The notes under the pieces are model-generated. The model searched no databases. It saw only the letters and a program-made list of their open reading frames with translations, and was not told the DNA's origin. This document shows, piece after piece, positions 52,933-62,510 of a stretch of DNA of 64,000 nucleotides (its first letter is position 1; every line of letters begins with the position of its first letter). The position numbers and the translations under genes are program-made. The DNA is from Pseudomonas sp. 8O (lineage in GTDB: Bacteria; Pseudomonadota; Gammaproteobacteria; Pseudomonadales; Pseudomonadaceae): NCBI RefSeq assembly GCF_902506495.1, contig NZ_LR733264.1, positions 1,814,900 to 1,878,899 of the forward strand, written 5' to 3'.

Positions 52933-52978
52933 GTCAGGACTGGCGCCTGGCTGCGCCAGCCAGAGCAGCAGTCCTGAC
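52933..52978. repeat. Nested hairpin (outer GTCAGGACT/AGTCCTGAC, inner CTGGCG/CGCCAG)
   Basis: A 46-base foldable segment 60 bases upstream of the Anr box of arcD, without a T-run. It may be the end of the putA transcript or an operator for another regulator such as ArgR. Confidence 0.5.
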
Positions 52979-53035
52979 TCATTCAGGTGCTCGACAACGC
53001 TTGGAACAAGGATGTGCGTTGACGAATCCTGACCC

Positions 53036-53049
53036 TTGATTTAGGTCAG
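53036..53049 (+). promoter_or_regulatory. Anr/FNR box TTGAT-N4-GTCAG of the arc operon
   Basis: TTGATTTAGGTCAG is centred about 41 bases before the expected transcription start (about 53084), with TACCTAT as possible -10. Anr activation of arcDABC under oxygen limitation is established in P. aeruginosa. Confidence 0.8.
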
Positions 53050-53111
53050 AATGCTGTGCTCGCCAAACGCGCTCAATACCTATGTCCCCTTGTGACACGG
53101 AGGTAATTGAG

Positions 53112-54539
53112 ATGTCTGATTCGACGCAAAAACTCCGCCTTGGCGCGCTGATCGCGCTGGTCGTCGGCTCCATGGTCGGCGGCGGTATCTTTTCGCTGCC
53201 GCAGAACATCGCCGCCAGTGCCAGTGCCGGTGCCACCCTGATCGGCTGGCTGATCACCGGTGTGGGCATGTTGACCCTGGCCTTCGTGTTCCAGACCCTG
53301 GCCAACCGCAAGCCCGAACTCGACGGCGGCGTCTACGCCTACGCCAAGGCCGGTTTCGGCGACTACATGGGCTTCTCCTCGGCCTGGGGCTACTGGATCA
53401 GCGCCTGGATCGGCAACGTCAGTTACATGGTGCTGCTGTTCTCCACTTTGGGTTATTTCTTCCCGGTATTCGGCGAGGGCAATACATTGCCCTCCGTGAT
53501 CTGCGCATCAGTGCTGCTCTGGCTACTGCACTTGCTGGTGCTGCGCGGGATCAAGGAAGCCGCCTTCATCAACACCGTGACCACCATCGCCAAAATGCTG
53601 CCACTGGCGCTGTTCATCGTCATCGCCGCCATCGCCTTCAAGCTCGATGTATTCACCAGCGACTTCTGGGGTCGTGGCAACAGCGAGCTGGGCAGCGTGA
53701 TGGACCAGGTGCGCAACATGATGCTGGTCACCGTCTGGGTATTCATCGGTATAGAGGGTGCGAGCATCTTCTCCGCCCGTGCCGAGAAACGCAGTGACGT
53801 CGGCAAGGCCACGGTGATCGGTTTCGTCGGCGTGCTCCTGCTCCTGGTACTGGTCAACATCCTGTCTCAGGGCATCATGGCCCAGGCCGAACTGGCCGGG
53901 CTGAAGAACCCGTCCATGGCCGGCGTGCTGGAGCAGGTCGTAGGCCCTTGGGGCGCGCAGCTGATCGCCATCGGCCTGATCGTCTCGCTGGCCGGCGCGC
54001 TGCTGTCATGGACGCTGCTGTGCGCCGAGATTCTCTTCGCCAGCGCCCGCGACCACACCATGCCGGAATTCCTGCGCAAGGAGAACGCCAACCACGTTCC
54101 GGCCAACGCGCTGTGGCTGTCCAACGGACTGATCCAGCTGTTTCTGATCATCACCCTGTTCAGCGCCTCCACCTACCTCAGCCTGCTGTACCTGGCCACC
54201 TCGATGATCCTGGTGCCCTACTTCTGGTCCAGCGCCTACGCAGTATTGCTGGCGGTGCGCGGCGAGACCTACGAGAACGCAGCCGGGGAGCGCAACAAGG
54301 ACCTGCTGATCGCGGCCATCTCCACCCTGTACGCGGTGTGGCTGGTATACGCCGCCGGCGTGCAGTACCTGCTGCTGTCCGCGCTGCTCTATGCCCCTGG
54401 CGCGCTCCTCTTCGCCAAGGCCAAGCGCGAACTGGGACAGCCCATTTTCACAGGCGTCGAGAAGATCATTTTCGTCGCCGTGCTGATCGGTGCCGCCATC
54501 GCCGCCTACGGGCTGTATGACGGTTTCCTGAGTCTGTAA
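53112..54539 (+). CDS. arcD: Arginine/ornithine antiporter ArcD
   Basis: A 475-residue APC-superfamily exchanger with about twelve to thirteen membrane segments. The opening RLGALIALVVGSMVGGGIFS contains the APC substrate-backbone loop GSMVGGGIFS. It swaps extracellular arginine for ornithine without energy cost. Start at 53112 after GGAGG; first gene of arcDABC. Confidence 0.95.
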   Translation: MSDSTQKLRLGALIALVVGSMVGGGIFSLPQNIAASASAGATLIGWLITGVGMLTLAFVFQTLANRKPELDGGVYAYAKAGFGDYMGFSSAWGYWISAWIGNVSYMVLLFSTLGYFFPVFGEGNTLPSVICASVLLWLLHLLVLRGIKEAAFINTVTTIAKMLPLALFIVIAAIAFKLDVFTSDFWGRGNSELGSVMDQVRNMMLVTVWVFIGIEGASIFSARAEKRSDVGKATVIGFVGVLLLLVLVNILSQGIMAQAELAGLKNPSMAGVLEQVVGPWGAQLIAIGLIVSLAGALLSWTLLCAEILFASARDHTMPEFLRKENANHVPANALWLSNGLIQLFLIITLFSASTYLSLLYLATSMILVPYFWSSAYAVLLAVRGETYENAAGERNKDLLIAAISTLYAVWLVYAAGVQYLLLSALLYAPGALLFAKAKRELGQPIFTGVEKIIFVAVLIGAAIAAYGLYDGFLSL

Positions 54540-54554
54540 GAGAAGGAGTTCGAT

Positions 54555-55805
54555 ATGTCCAAGAAGCCCCTCGGCGTTCATTCCGAAGCCGGCAAATTGC
54601 ACAAGGTGATGGTCTGTTCACCAGGCCTCGCCCACCTGCGCCTGACCCCCGGCAACTGCGACGAACTGCTGTTCGACGATGTGATCTGGGTATCCCAGGC
54701 CAAGCGCGACCACTTCGACTTCATGACCAAGATGCGCGAACGCGGCATCGAAGTGGTGGAGATGCACAACCTGCTGGAAGAGACCGTCAGCGACCCCAGC
54801 GCGCTGAAGTGGATTCTCGACCGCAAGATCACTCCCAACAGCGTCGGCCTCGGTCTGCAGAGCGAAGTGCGCGCCTTCATCGAAGGGCTGGAGCCCCGCA
54901 AGATCGCCGAGTTCCTGATCGGCGGCGTATCCGGCGCCGACCTGGCCAAGCACACGGATTCCGAGGCGGCGAAGATGTTCAACGCCTACCTCGGCGAAGC
55001 CAGCTTCATCTTCCCGCCGCTGCCCAACACCCAGTTCACCCGCGACACCACCTGCTGGATCTATGGCGGCGTCACCTTGAACCCCATGTACTGGCCTGCG
55101 CGCCGTCAGGAAACCCTGCTCGCCAGCGCCATCTACACCTTCCACCCGGACTTCGCCAATGAGCCCTTCGAGATCTGGTACGGCGACCCGGACCAGGACC
55201 ACGGTTCGGCCACCCTGGAAGGCGGCGACGTGATGCCCATCGGCAACGGCACCGTGCTGATCGGCATGGGCGAACGCAGCTCGCACCAGGCCATCGGCCA
55301 GGTCGCACGCGCGCTATTCGCCAAGGGTGCGGCAGACAGGGTGGTGGTTGCCGGCCTCGGCCGCTCCCGTGCGGCGATGCACCTGGATACCGTGTTCAGT
55401 TTCTGTGACCGCGACCTGGTGACCATCTTCCCGGAAGTGGCCAACAGCATCGTGCCCTTCACCCTGCGCCCGGACGAGAGCCGCCCTGGCGGCATCGACG
55501 TACGCCACGAGGAAAAACCCTTCGTCGACGTGGTCGCCGAATCCCTCAACCTGAAGAAGCTGCGCGTGGTGGAGACCGGCGGCGATGCTTACGAGGCCGA
55601 ACGCGAGCAGTGGGACGACGGCAACAACGTGGTCTGCCTGGAGCCAGGCGTGGTGATCGGCTACGACCGCAACACCTACACCAACACACTGTTGCGCAAG
55701 GCCGGCGTCGAGGTCATCACCATCAGCGCCAGCGAACTGGGGCGCGGCCGTGGCGGCGGCCACTGCATGACCTGCCCGATCATCCGCGACCCTATCGACT
55801 ACTGA
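54555..55805 (+). CDS. arcA: Arginine deiminase
   Basis: A 416-residue arginine deiminase. The nucleophile Cys404 lies in [46 protein letters not shown] and other guanidine-binding blocks are intact. It hydrolyses arginine to citrulline and ammonia. It follows arcD by 15 bases with AGGAG. Confidence 0.96.
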   Translation: MSKKPLGVHSEAGKLHKVMVCSPGLAHLRLTPGNCDELLFDDVIWVSQAKRDHFDFMTKMRERGIEVVEMHNLLEETVSDPSALKWILDRKITPNSVGLGLQSEVRAFIEGLEPRKIAEFLIGGVSGADLAKHTDSEAAKMFNAYLGEASFIFPPLPNTQFTRDTTCWIYGGVTLNPMYWPARRQETLLASAIYTFHPDFANEPFEIWYGDPDQDHGSATLEGGDVMPIGNGTVLIGMGERSSHQAIGQVARALFAKGAADRVVVAGLGRSRAAMHLDTVFSFCDRDLVTIFPEVANSIVPFTLRPDESRPGGIDVRHEEKPFVDVVAESLNLKKLRVVETGGDAYEAEREQWDDGNNVVCLEPGVVIGYDRNTYTNTLLRKAGVEVITISASELGRGRGGGHCMTCPIIRDPIDY

Positions 55806-55869
55806 TCTAGCCAGCCCTGGCGGTCATCCACCGCCGGGGTGTTTCAACTGCCTAAAAGGAGAGAGAACC

Positions 55870-56880
55870 ATGGCTTTCAACATGCGCAATCGTCACCTGC
55901 TCAGCCTGATGCACCACAGCACCCGCGAGCTGCGTTACCTGCTCGACCTGTCGCGCGACCTCAAACGCGCCAAGTACACCGGCACCGAGCAGCAACATCT
56001 CAAGCGCAAGAACATCGCGCTGATCTTCGAGAAAACCTCCACCCGCACCCGCTGCGCCTTCGAGGTGGCGGCCTACGACCAGGGCGCCAACGTCACCTAC
56101 ATCGACCCCAATTCATCGCAGATCGGCCACAAGGAATCGATGAAGGACACCGCCCGCGTGCTCGGGCGCATGTACGACGCCATCGAGTATCGCGGCTTCA
56201 AGCAGGAGATCGTCGAGGAGCTGGCCAGCTATGCCGGTGTGCCGGTGTTCAATGGCCTGACCGATGAGTATCACCCGACACAGATGCTCGCCGACGTGCT
56301 GACCATGCGCGAAAACAGCGACAAGCCGCTGCACGATATTGCCTACGCCTACCTCGGTGACGCGCGCAACAACATGGGCAATTCGCTGCTGCTGATTGGC
56401 GCCAAGCTCGGCATGGACGTGCGCATCGCCGCCCCCAAGGCACTGTGGCCGAGCGACGAACACGTCGCCGCCTGCAAGCAGTTCGCGCAGGAAAGTGGCG
56501 CACGCATCCTGCTCACCGAAAATCCGAAGGAAGCGGTCAAGGGCGTTGATTTCGTTCACACCGATGTCTGGGTCTCCATGGGCGAGCCGGTGGAGGCCTG
56601 GGGCGAGCGTATCCAGGAACTGCTGCCCTATCAGGTCAACGCCGAGGTCATGAAGGCCGCCGGCAACCCGCGGGTGAAATTCATGCACTGCCTGCCGGCC
56701 TTCCACAACAGCGAGACCAAGGTCGGCAAGCAGATCGCCGAGCAGTATCCACACCTGAAGAACGGTATCGAAGTGACCGAAGACGTCTTCGAGTCGCCCT
56801 GGAACATCGCCTTCGAGCAGGCGGAAAACCGCATGCACACCATCAAGGCGATTCTGGTAGCGACCCTGGCTGATATTTGA
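55870..56880 (+). CDS. arcB: Catabolic ornithine carbamoyltransferase
   Basis: A 336-residue enzyme with STRTR at 57-61 (carbamoyl phosphate), [11 protein letters not shown], and HCLPAFHN (ornithine/citrulline loop). The context makes it the catabolic form, which phosphorolyses citrulline to ornithine and carbamoyl phosphate. GGAGAGAG precedes the ATG. Confidence 0.96.
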   Translation: MAFNMRNRHLLSLMHHSTRELRYLLDLSRDLKRAKYTGTEQQHLKRKNIALIFEKTSTRTRCAFEVAAYDQGANVTYIDPNSSQIGHKESMKDTARVLGRMYDAIEYRGFKQEIVEELASYAGVPVFNGLTDEYHPTQMLADVLTMRENSDKPLHDIAYAYLGDARNNMGNSLLLIGAKLGMDVRIAAPKALWPSDEHVAACKQFAQESGARILLTENPKEAVKGVDFVHTDVWVSMGEPVEAWGERIQELLPYQVNAEVMKAAGNPRVKFMHCLPAFHNSETKVGKQIAEQYPHLKNGIEVTEDVFESPWNIAFEQAENRMHTIKAILVATLADI

Positions 56881-56891
56881 GCATTGCGCCT

Positions 56892-56951
56892 GTAGGAGCC
56901 GGCTTGCCGGCGATCCACTGATAACTGCATCGCCGGCAAGCCGGCTCCTAC
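56892..56951. repeat. Long REP hairpin between arcB and arcC
   Basis: Perfect ~24-base arms (GTAGGAGCCGGCTTGCCGGC ... with complement) around a 12-base loop. It lies in the 112-base gap and can stabilise the upstream arcDAB message relative to arcC. Confidence 0.85.
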
Positions 56952-56992
56952 GCAAAGTCAGGCACCCGGACGCCTCGAACAAGGAGAACACC

Positions 56993-57919
56993 ATGCGACT
57001 CGTCATCGCCCTGGGCGGCAACGCCCTGCTTCGCCGCGGTGAAGCCATGACCGCGGAAAACCAACGTGACAACGTGCGTATCGCCTGCCAGCAGATTGCC
57101 AAGGTGGCAGACGGCGCCGAGCTGGTGATCGCCCACGGCAACGGCCCGCAGGTCGGCCTGCTGGCCCTGCAGGGCAACGCCTATGACGCGGCCAACCCCT
57201 ATCCGCTGGACGTGCTCGGCGCCGAGACCGAAGGCATGATCGGCTACATGATCGAACAGGAACTGGGCAACCTGCTGCCGTTCGAAGTGCCCTTCGCCAC
57301 CCTGCTCACGCAGGTGGAAGTGGACAGCGCCGATCCGGCATTCAAGAAACCAACCAAACCCATCGGCCCGGTCTATACGAAGGAAGAAGCCGAACGCCTG
57401 GCCGCCGAGAAAGGCTGGAGCATCGCCCCGGACGGCGACAAGTTCCGCCGCGTGGTGGCAAGCCCCAGGCCGCAACGCATCTTCGAGATTCGCCCGATCA
57501 AGTGGCTGCTGGAAAAAGGCAGCGTGGTGATCTGCGCCGGCGGCGGCGGTATCCCGACCATGTACGACGGCAACCAGTTGCGGGGCGTCGAAGCGGTGAT
57601 CGACAAGGACCTGTGCTCGGCACTGCTGGCCGAACAGCTCAATGCCGACCTGCTGGTGATCGCCACCGATGTCGACGCGGCCTATATCGACTGGGGCAAA
57701 CCCACGCAGAAGTCCATCGCCGAAGCTCATCCCGATGCCATTGAAACGCTCGGCTTCGCCGCCGGCTCCATGGGCCCGAAAGTGCAGGCCGCCTGCGAGT
57801 TCGCGCGTAACACCGGCAGCACGGCGGTAATCGGCTCGCTGGAAAATATCGAAGCCATCGTCCAGGGTCGCTCGGGCACGCGCATCAGCCTGGACTACAA
57901 CAGCATCGCCTATCGCTGA
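56993..57919 (+). CDS. arcC: Carbamate kinase
   Basis: A 308-residue amino-acid-kinase-fold enzyme: [12 protein letters not shown] at the start, [11 protein letters not shown], and [12 protein letters not shown]. It makes ATP from carbamoyl phosphate and ADP, the energy-yielding step of the deiminase pathway. AAGGAGAA precedes the ATG. Confidence 0.96.
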   Translation: MRLVIALGGNALLRRGEAMTAENQRDNVRIACQQIAKVADGAELVIAHGNGPQVGLLALQGNAYDAANPYPLDVLGAETEGMIGYMIEQELGNLLPFEVPFATLLTQVEVDSADPAFKKPTKPIGPVYTKEEAERLAAEKGWSIAPDGDKFRRVVASPRPQRIFEIRPIKWLLEKGSVVICAGGGGIPTMYDGNQLRGVEAVIDKDLCSALLAEQLNADLLVIATDVDAAYIDWGKPTQKSIAEAHPDAIETLGFAAGSMGPKVQAACEFARNTGSTAVIGSLENIEAIVQGRSGTRISLDYNSIAYR

Positions 57920-57933
57920 GGGAGGTCTCGATC

Positions 57934-58299
57934 ATGTTCACCCCCGGTCACCTGCACCGCGACAACAACGACCGCCCCGAGCATATGCGCCTGCTGCCGC
58001 CCTTCTCGGTGGACTTCTACTACGAAGTCCGCAAAGACCCGCAGCAAGGGCCGATGCTGCATATGCGCCTGGTCGGCGACGTGGACGGCAGACACTTCGA
58101 GGAAGAGTTCGAGTTGCACCGCGACGTCGCCTTCAACTTCGCCAGCGTAGCGACCCGCATCGCAGCCCGCCATGGCCTGCACCCCAATGCCAGCCCGGTG
58201 ATGCGCGGCCACGACGAGTACGACAAGGTGTTCGCCGACATCCGCAGCAAACTCAACGTCCAGCCGGGCGAACCGGTGAACCTCGACCACGTATTGTGA
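57934..58299 (+). CDS. DUF5064 family protein
   Basis: A 121-residue soluble protein (MFTPGHLHRDNNDRPEH; SVDFYYEVRKDPQQGPMLHM; FEEEFELHRDVAFNFASV) of a Pseudomonas family known as DUF5064. It follows arcC by 14 bases with GGGAGG, so it is a fifth member of the arc operon here. Function unknown; a low-oxygen or arginine role is guilt by association. Confidence 0.75.
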   Translation: MFTPGHLHRDNNDRPEHMRLLPPFSVDFYYEVRKDPQQGPMLHMRLVGDVDGRHFEEEFELHRDVAFNFASVATRIAARHGLHPNASPVMRGHDEYDKVFADIRSKLNVQPGEPVNLDHVL

Positions 58300-58317
58300 C
58301 GCCAAGTACGCCACGCC

Positions 58318-58412
58318 GTAGCCGTGATGAAATCCGGGGTCGCTCGCGGCACTTCCCGGATTGCATCCTGGCTACAGGGGCACTGCGCCCGTAGGGTGCG
58401 CCGCGCGCACCG
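58318..58412. repeat. REP palindrome plus a GTAGGGTGCGC half-element
   Basis: A diverged GTAGCCCGGATGCAATCCGGG-class inverted repeat (58318-58375) followed by GTAGGGTGCGCCGCGCGCACC (58391-58412), between convergent genes. Confidence 0.7.
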
Positions 58413-58482
58413 ATGTGATCGTTCAATCGACGCAACACCCGATAAGTACGGCCTGGGCGGCACCGCGACACCCTACTCGATC

Positions 58483-59883
58483 TCAGGCCTGCATGGTCCA
58501 GCCATGTACACCCATCGCTGCCTGACGCCCTGCCTCCGAACGGGTCGGGTGCGGATGACAGGTCAGCGCAATGTCCTCGGCCGAGGCGGAGAACTCCATG
58601 GCCACGCAGTATTCACCGATCAGTTCGCCTACGCTCGGGCCGATCATGTGCACGCCGAGAATCTGGTCGGTGTTGGCGTCGGCGAGGATCTTCACGAAAC
58701 CTTCGGTCTCGTGGTTGATCTTTGCCCGGCTGTTGGCGGTGAAGGGGAATTTTCCGACCTTGTAGGCGCGCCCCTCGGCCTTTAGCTCCTCCTCGCCCTT
58801 GCCGACACTGGCCACTTCCGGGCGGGTGTAGATCACCCCGGGGATTACCCCGTAGTTGACCTCCGCCGCATGCCCGGCGATGCGCTCGATACAGGCTACC
58901 GCCTCATCTTCGGCCTTGTGCGCCAGCATCGGCCCGGAGGTGACATCGCCGATTACCCACACGCCCGGCACGCCGCTCTGGTGCTTTTGGTTACCGAGCA
59001 TCCCGCGCTTGTCGGTGTTCAGGCCGACGCTCTCCAGCCCTAGACCGTTGGTGTAGGGACGCCGACCGATGGCCACCAGCACGTAATCGGCTTCCAGGGT
59101 CTCGCTCGCGCCGCCTGCTGCCGGCTCCAGCGTCAGGGTCACGCCGGACTTGCCCGTTTTGGCACCGGTGACCTTGGTGCCGAGCTTGAAGCTCATGCCT
59201 TGCTTGCTCAGGGTGCGCTGCAGGGTCTTGGCCGTCTCGCCGTCAAGACCGGGGCAGATGCGGTCGAGGTATTCCACCACCGTGACCTGGCTGCCCAGGC
59301 GGCGCCACACCGAGCCCAGCTCCAGACCGATTACCCCGGCACCGATCACCACCAGGTGCTTGGGCACCTCGGGCAGCGACAGCGCGCCGGTGGAGTCGAG
59401 GATGCGCACGTTGTCGATCTCCACACCCGGCAAAGGTGTTGGCTCCGAGCCTGTGGCGATGACGATGTTCTTCGTTTCCAACAGGCGCTCGCCGCCTTCG
59501 CTCAGTTTCACCTGCACCCGTCCGGGGCCGTCGATACGCCCCCAGCCCTTGACCCACTCCACCTTGTTCTTGCGAAACAGAAACTCCACGCCCTTGGTCA
59601 GCGCTTCGACGCTATCGGCCTTCTGCTTCATCATCTGCATCAGGTTGAGCGTCGGCGTGACCTCCACCCCCAGTGTGCTCAACTCACCACCGGCGGCAGC
59701 CTCGTAGAGTTCGGATGCATGCAGCAAGGCCTTGGACGGCATGCAGCCGACGTTCAGGCAGGTACCACCGAGCGTTTCGCGCCCGTCCACGCAGGCTACC
59801 TTCAGACCCAGTTGCCCGGCGCGAATAGCCGCGTTGTAGCCGCCGGGGCCGGCGCCGATGATGACCACGTCATAGCTGCTCAT
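58483..59883 (-). CDS. lpd3: Dihydrolipoyl dehydrogenase (Lpd3-like)
   Basis: A 466-residue flavoprotein disulfide reductase. FAD loop GAGPGGYNAAI at 10-20, redox pair Cys42-Cys47 in GGTCLNVGCMPSKALLH, NAD loop GAGVIGLELGSV, and the catalytic His-Glu in CHPHPTRSE. GCMPSK rather than GCIPSK is the mitochondrial-like form seen in Lpd3 (PA4829-type), distinct from LpdG and LpdV. No 2-oxoacid dehydrogenase genes adjoin it, so its partner complex is not shown here. Confidence 0.93.
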   Translation of the reverse strand: MSSYDVVIIGAGPGGYNAAIRAGQLGLKVACVDGRETLGGTCLNVGCMPSKALLHASELYEAAAGGELSTLGVEVTPTLNLMQMMKQKADSVEALTKGVEFLFRKNKVEWVKGWGRIDGPGRVQVKLSEGGERLLETKNIVIATGSEPTPLPGVEIDNVRILDSTGALSLPEVPKHLVVIGAGVIGLELGSVWRRLGSQVTVVEYLDRICPGLDGETAKTLQRTLSKQGMSFKLGTKVTGAKTGKSGVTLTLEPAAGGASETLEADYVLVAIGRRPYTNGLGLESVGLNTDKRGMLGNQKHQSGVPGVWVIGDVTSGPMLAHKAEDEAVACIERIAGHAAEVNYGVIPGVIYTRPEVASVGKGEEELKAEGRAYKVGKFPFTANSRAKINHETEGFVKILADANTDQILGVHMIGPSVGELIGEYCVAMEFSASAEDIALTCHPHPTRSEAGRQAAMGVHGWTMQA

Positions 59884-59898
59884 AGCTTTGTCCTCGAA

Positions 59899-61098
59899 TC
59901 AGGGAAGTTTGCCAGCCACCGCAGCCGTGACGGCCGGGCGCACGCGCAAGAGGTGGAAGAACAGAAACGCCAACACGGCGAATAGCGCATTCAAGGCAAC
60001 CATAGGCCAGGCCGAGCCATCCTGCAGGGCACCGAGCAGCAGACCGGCCAGAGTAGCGCCCGCCATCTGCGAGAAGCCCATCAGCCCCGCAGCCAACCCG
60101 GCACGCTGCGGATTTGGAATCACCGCACCGGCCACCGCTGCCGGCAGCAGCATGCCACCGCCCAGCGTCACCAATACCTGCGGCAGCGACAGCCCCAGCA
60201 GCGATAGGCCGAACAGCAGATAGATCGCCAGGGTCAGCAACGACCCAAGCAGCACCAGCGCGACGCCGATGCCCACCACCTTCTGCGGCCCCAGGCGCTG
60301 TACGTTGCGCAGGGTGAACAGCGCGCCGCCAAGCAGACCGGAAACGATCAGGGCGAAGGTCAGCCCGTATTGCGCGGCGCTAAGCCCCAGCAGGCCGGTG
60401 TACACCGACGAAGACCCCGCCACCACCACGAACATCGCGCCATAGGTGCAGGCGATGGTCAGCGCCAAAGCACGGCAACTGGGCCACACCTGCAGGTAGC
60501 TGGCCAGCAGGCCTTTGAGCCGTCCAGCCTGGGGATCGCGCTGCAGATGGCTCTCACGATAACGGGTAAGCACCGCCAGCAAGGCCAGGCTGCCAAGTAC
60601 AAGGGTCGCCAACAGCGGCGCGCGCCAACCACCGAACTGGGTCAGCAGGCCACCGACCACCGGCGACAGGACGATGGCCGCGAACATGCCCAGCACCGTC
60701 AGCGCCAGGGCCGGCCCTGCCTGTTCCTGCCACACGTCACGGACTATGGCTCGCGCCAGCACCAGCGCCGCACAGGCGCCCAGCCCCTGCAGCACACGCA
60801 TGCCGATCAGCACGTCGATGTTCGGCGCCAGCAGCATGCCCAGGGTCGCCAGCAGATAAAGGCTCAGCCCGGCAAGTAGCACCGGACGGCGCCCCAACCG
60901 ATCCGATAGCGGCCCGAGCAGCAACTGGCCAAGGCCAAAGGCGCCGACGAACAGCGACAGCGCCAACAGACTGCTACCAGGCTCGGCCTCCAGCCCGCGC
61001 TCCAACTCGCCAAGGGCGGGAATCAGCAATTGCGTGGAGGTTTCCCCCAGTGCGGTGAGCAGCATCAGGATGATCAACAAGACACGGGAAGGCTGCAT
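59899..61098 (-). CDS. MFS transporter, Bcr/CflA (DHA1) type
   Basis: A 399-residue membrane protein with about twelve segments. LLGPLSDRLGRRPVLLAGL is the MFS motif A at about residues 60-78, and LQGLGACAALVLARAIVRD matches the Bcr/CflA motif. A drug or peptide exporter is likely. It lies 15 bases upstream of lpd3 on the same strand and diverges from the thioesterase-TetR pair, so the TetR gene may control it. Confidence 0.88.
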   Translation of the reverse strand: MQPSRVLLIILMLLTALGETSTQLLIPALGELERGLEAEPGSSLLALSLFVGAFGLGQLLLGPLSDRLGRRPVLLAGLSLYLLATLGMLLAPNIDVLIGMRVLQGLGACAALVLARAIVRDVWQEQAGPALALTVLGMFAAIVLSPVVGGLLTQFGGWRAPLLATLVLGSLALLAVLTRYRESHLQRDPQAGRLKGLLASYLQVWPSCRALALTIACTYGAMFVVVAGSSSVYTGLLGLSAAQYGLTFALIVSGLLGGALFTLRNVQRLGPQKVVGIGVALVLLGSLLTLAIYLLFGLSLLGLSLPQVLVTLGGGMLLPAAVAGAVIPNPQRAGLAAGLMGFSQMAGATLAGLLLGALQDGSAWPMVALNALFAVLAFLFFHLLRVRPAVTAAVAGKLP

Positions 61099-61136
61099 GG
61101 CGAAACTCCGATCGACAGCGACTGGCGGCTATTTAT

Positions 61137-61150
61137 ATTTCGACCATAAT
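61137..61150. promoter_or_regulatory. Putative TetR operator ATTTCGACCATAAT
   Basis: It lies in the 95-bp region between the divergent MFS and thioesterase genes. The same 14-mer with one change occurs upstream of the SDR gene (63349-63362). ATTA-N6-TAAT-like dyad; a related half site CGTCCATCATATTT follows at 61167-61180. Confidence 0.55.
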
Positions 61151-61193
61151 ATGAAACATTGAATGTCGTCCATCATATTTATCTGGAGCCAGC

Positions 61194-61763
61194 ATGACCG
61201 CCTTATCCCGAGACGCTCGCCTCGCCACCTGGATTGCAGAGGAACAGGCCATTCGCAACCAGCTCGCCGCTCCCGGCACCCTCAGCCTGGCGGAAGTGGC
61301 CGCCATGACGCCGATGGATTTCTTCGACGGTATCGGCCGTGGCGACCTGCCCTCGCCACCGATCAACGCGGTGCTCGACTTCACCCCGGTGCAATGGGCC
61401 AGCGGCCTGTTCGTCTTCCAGGGCACGCCCGATCAGCGCCACTACAACCCGCTGGGCAGCGTGCATGGCGGCTACATCGCCACACTCCTCGACTCCTGCA
61501 TGGGCTGCGCCGTGCATACCCTGCTCAAGACAGGCCAGGGTTACACCACTGCGGACCTGCGAGTGAGCTACATCCGCGCGCTGCGCAGCGAAGTCGGTCC
61601 GGTACGCGCCGAAGGCCGCATCATCCACGTCGGCCGCTCCACCGCGCTGGCCGAAGGCCGCCTGTACGACGTCGACGAGCGCCTCTACGCCGTCGCCTCC
61701 ACCACCTGCCTGATTCTCGACATGAACGCGCCGCGCCAGAACAGCGACGCAAGTGTAAGATGA
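61194..61763 (+). CDS. PaaI-type hotdog thioesterase
   Basis: A 189-residue hotdog-fold protein; HYNPLGSVHGGYIATLLDSC (the HGG...D motif) and GYTTADLRVSYIRAL are typical of PaaI/YdiI acyl-CoA thioesterases. The substrate is unknown. First gene of a pair with a TetR regulator 29 bases downstream. Confidence 0.88.
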   Translation: MTALSRDARLATWIAEEQAIRNQLAAPGTLSLAEVAAMTPMDFFDGIGRGDLPSPPINAVLDFTPVQWASGLFVFQGTPDQRHYNPLGSVHGGYIATLLDSCMGCAVHTLLKTGQGYTTADLRVSYIRALRSEVGPVRAEGRIIHVGRSTALAEGRLYDVDERLYAVASTTCLILDMNAPRQNSDASVR

Positions 61764-61792
61764 CAGCCAGCATCTGATAGACGAGAAAGCCC

Positions 61793-62359
61793 ATGCGCTA
61801 TTCGGAAGACCACAAGGCCAAGACCCACCAACGCATCATCGAGGAGGCGGCCCTGCGCTTTCGCCGCGATGGTGTCGGCGCCACCGGCCTGCAGCCGCTG
61901 ATGAAGGCACTGGGCCTGACCCATGGCGGTTTCTATGCCCACTTCAAGTCCAAGGACGATCTGGTGGAAAATGCTCTGCGCCATGCTGTGGAGGAACTTT
62001 CCCGCAGCACCGAGGCGCTGGCCAAGGATGCCGAGGCACCGCTGCCACGCTTTATCGCCAGCTACCTGTCCAGCGCGCATCGCGCCAACCCCGGCAGTGG
62101 TTGCCCCCTGCCAACCATGTCCGCCGAGTTGGGCCAGCGTGGCGAGGCCAGCGAAACCACTGACGCCCTGGTGCGCGACCGTCTGGCCCTGATCGAGAAC
62201 AACCTCGGTGGTGATGATGCCGCCGAGCAGAGCGTGCTGCTGCTCTCGACCATGGTCGGCGCCCTGCTGCTATCGCGTAGCGTCAAGGACCCGGAGCTGT
62301 CCGACCGACTGCTGAAGACGACCCGTCGCCTGTTGATCGAACAAACGCAGGGCCAATAG
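61793..62359 (+). CDS. TetR-family regulator
   Basis: A 188-residue repressor. The helix-turn-helix RIIEEAALRFRRDGVGATGL, MKALGLTHGGFYAHFKSKDDL is complete, and GSGCPLPTMSAELGQRG fits the AcrR/NemR-like subgroup with a Cys in the ligand domain. It probably represses the thioesterase-tetR operon, the MFS gene and the SDR gene via the shared ATTWCGACCATAAT motif. Confidence 0.9.
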   Translation: MRYSEDHKAKTHQRIIEEAALRFRRDGVGATGLQPLMKALGLTHGGFYAHFKSKDDLVENALRHAVEELSRSTEALAKDAEAPLPRFIASYLSSAHRANPGSGCPLPTMSAELGQRGEASETTDALVRDRLALIENNLGGDDAAEQSVLLLSTMVGALLLSRSVKDPELSDRLLKTTRRLLIEQTQGQ

Positions 62360-62370
62360 CAGACAGACAA

Positions 62371-62430
62371 GCGGTGCGCACGGCGCACCCCACGCTCCGC
62401 GACATGCCCGTAGGGTGCGCCGCGCGCACC
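62371..62430. repeat. Inverted pair of GTAGGGTGCGC-class elements
   Basis: GCGGTGCGCACGGCGCACCCCAC and GTAGGGTGCGCCGCGCGCACC in inverse orientation between convergent genes; may act as a bidirectional hairpin. Confidence 0.7.
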
Positions 62431-62510
62431 AGCTTTCCACGTGAGCGCAGGCGGGTTTCCTGGCAATCTGGGGATCAGCGCACCCTAGCGCCCGCTCGAA
62501 CCATCTGATA

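Larger units (their letters stand above)
52688..53111. other. 424-bp region between putA and arcD
   Basis: It holds a nested hairpin (52933-52978) and the Anr box with arcD promoter (53036-53083). No gene-like frame is supported. Confidence 0.5.
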
